Assembly (NCBI GenBank): GCA_900769785.1
Contig: CAAGHV010000080.1
Coordinates: forward strand, 1-5,925
Direction of reading: 5' to 3'
DNA from: Bacteroidales bacterium
GTDB lineage: Bacteria > Bacteroidota > Bacteroidia > Bacteroidales > P3
DNA length: 5,925 bases
Positions 4,427 to 5,925 of this stretch are shown piece by piece (within the stretch, counting starts at the first letter, position 1; every line of letters begins with the position of its first letter). Position numbers and translations under genes: made by a program. The notes beneath the pieces were generated by a model, which worked only from the letters and a program-made list of their open reading frames with translations, searched no databases and was not told the origin of the DNA.

Positions 4427-5925
4427 ATGAAAAAAGTATTTACACTACTACTGGCGTTCTTCACGCTGAACGCAATGGCTCAAGGCATGAGCCCCGACGA
4501 AGAAACACAAGGCATGGAATGCACCACCATCACCGTGGGCAAAAAAGCTTCGAAAGATGGGTCGGTGATGACCTCGCACACCGACGACAGCCACCGCACA
4601 CGCACCAATGTGTGGGTAGAACCGGCACGCGACTACGCCAAGGGCGACATGCAAAAGATGTACCTACGCCGTTGGGCTCCAAAGGTAGAAGGCAAAATGC
4701 CTAAATACGAAAACATCGAGATAGGCGAAATACCACAAGCCGAACACACCTATCAGTTTCTAAACACCGCCTACCCCTGCATGAACGAAAAGCAATTGGC
4801 CATAGGCGAATCCACCATAGGCGGACGCAAAGAGCTGCAATCCGACAGCGGACTTATAGACTGCCAACGCCTTTGTATGCTACTGCTACAACGTTGCAGC
4901 ACAGCACGCCAAGCCATACGCACCGCCGGCGAACTGCTTAAAGAATACGGTTGGAACGATGCCGGAGAGTGCCTTACCATTGCCGACAAGAACGAAGTGT
5001 GGCACCTCGAAGTGTACGGTCCCGGCAAAGGCAAACGCGGTGCAGTGTGGGCAGCACAACGTGTACCCGACGACCACATTGCTGTAAATGCCAACGCCTC
5101 AACCATCAAGGAGATAAACCTAAAGGACAAAGACTACTTTATGGCATCGGACAACGTATATAGCCTTGCCGAAGAGATGGGCTGGTGGAGCAAAAAGAGC
5201 GGCAAGCCTTTCAACTTTGCCTATGCCTACGCCCCACAAAGCCGAACAATGTTAGCATGTCGCCGAAGAGAATGGCGTGTGTTCGACCTGCTGGCTCCAT
5301 CTTTGAAGTTAGACCCCAACGCCGAAAACTATCCTTTCTCGGTTAAACCCGATTCGCTGGTAAGCATCGAAGACATGATGCGAGTATTCAAAGACTACTA
5401 CGAAGGCACCGAATACGACATGCGCAAAAACCTGACCGTCACCGACAAAGAAGGCAAGACAGTGATGTCGCCACTTGCCAACCCCTTTATGAAAGCCGAC
5501 GAGCTGGCACTACACAAAGTGAACGGCGGTTGGCACGCCCTTGGCGAACGCTCCATAGCCGTGCACTTCACCGTGTATGCAACCATATTGCAATGCCGCA
5601 GCGATATGCCCGACGAAGTGGGCGGACTATGCTGGTTGGCATTGGACAACGTGGCTTCGTCCATCTACGTGCCGTTCTACGCCAACATTACCGATATGCC
5701 CGAAACCTACAAAACCTGCGGACGCGAAACCGGTTTCAGCCGCAAAGCCGCCTGGTGGGCATTCAACCGATTGGGAACATTGGCAGCCAAACGTTGGGGC
5801 GATATGCGTAAAACCGTAGATGCTGCTTGGGGGCCTATGCAAGCCGACTTTATAAAACAACGTGCCGACATCGAGACTCAAGCCCTACAGCTAATGCAAG
5901 AAGGCAAACGCACCGAAGCCATCAA
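4427..5925 (+). CDS. Secreted dipeptidase, peptidase family C69 (3' end outside window)
   Basis: The frame is open for 499 codons plus two bases and runs off the right edge. Family C69 enzymes (PepD type, N-terminal-nucleophile fold) hydrolyse dipeptides. Residues 1-18 form a signal peptide: MKK, a hydrophobic core, then NAMA with likely cleavage before Gln19, so the enzyme is exported to the periplasm or beyond. After a short pro-segment, Cys32 in ECTTITVGKKASKDGS (31-46) is the predicted nucleophile, to be exposed by self-processing. The TSHTDD stretch (49-54) lies where a conserved catalytic Asp is expected. The aromatic C-terminal part (WWAFNRLGTLAAKRWGDM, near 444-461) is also family-like. 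Known relatives are usually around 530-600 residues, so most of the protein is present. Bacteroidota often carry such enzymes for amino-acid and peptide scavenging. The ATG at 4427 is the only start that keeps the signal peptide. Confidence 0.88.
   Translation, partial: MKKVFTLLLAFFTLNAMAQGMSPDEETQGMECTTITVGKKASKDGSVMTSHTDDSHRTRTNVWVEPARDYAKGDMQKMYLRRWAPKVEGKMPKYENIEIGEIPQAEHTYQFLNTAYPCMNEKQLAIGESTIGGRKELQSDSGLIDCQRLCMLLLQRCSTARQAIRTAGELLKEYGWNDAGECLTIADKNEVWHLEVYGPGKGKRGAVWAAQRVPDDHIAVNANASTIKEINLKDKDYFMASDNVYSLAEEMGWWSKKSGKPFNFAYAYAPQSRTMLACRRREWRVFDLLAPSLKLDPNAENYPFSVKPDSLVSIEDMMRVFKDYYEGTEYDMRKNLTVTDKEGKTVMSPLANPFMKADELALHKVNGGWHALGERSIAVHFTVYATILQCRSDMPDEVGGLCWLALDNVASSIYVPFYANITDMPETYKTCGRETGFSRKAAWWAFNRLGTLAAKRWGDMRKTVDAAWGPMQADFIKQRADIETQALQLMQEGKRTEAI

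Noticed and set aside
4448..5881. Several open frames overlapping the right-hand gene on both strands
   Set aside because: All lie inside the continuous C69 dipeptidase frame from 4427, which has a signal peptide, the nucleophile motif and a promoter. The others are shadows.

Overview
The window looks like a chromosomal segment from a Bacteroidota bacterium, most likely order Bacteroidales. The grounds are the perfect or near-perfect TAnnTTTG -7 promoter elements in front of three transcription units, AT-rich ribosome-binding regions without Shine-Dalgarno sequences, a secreted C69-family dipeptidase, and a pyrB-pyrI pair encoding a regulated aspartate carbamoyltransferase. Genus cannot be fixed from the sequence alone.

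Layout from left to right. Positions 1-566 hold no convincing gene. Their main content is a nine-unit, 22-bp tandem repeat (242-440) with core CAACACCC, in a G+C-richer island flanked by AT-rich DNA. A strong hairpin terminator (567-602) closes the minus-strand gene ettA (611-2287), an ABC-F ribosome-associated ATPase with its own promoter (2346-2353). Another terminator (2396-2426) ends the minus-strand operon pyrB-pyrI (3881 to 2463), which encodes the catalytic and regulatory chains of aspartate carbamoyltransferase, the committed step of pyrimidine synthesis. On the plus strand a secreted C69 dipeptidase begins at 4427 and runs off the right edge.

The most interesting part is the roughly 180-nt pyrB leader (about 4061 to 3882). 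Downstream of a TACCTTTG promoter it contains, in order, a 29-codon leader ORF, a 7-bp hairpin inside that ORF, a run of seven U, and the leader stop codon directly abutting a perfect intrinsic terminator (3930-3953). No second promoter is visible between that terminator and pyrB. This is the architecture of the UTP-sensing transcription attenuator of enterobacterial pyrBI (pyrL leader), here in a phylum where I do not know it to be described. It would let low UTP slow polymerase on the U-rich stretch, so that the translating ribosome catches up, blocks the terminator and allows pyrBI expression.

ettA and the dipeptidase have no evident functional link to pyrBI; each has its own promoter, and terminators separate the minus-strand units. 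Most of the long open frames opposite the real genes are shadows.
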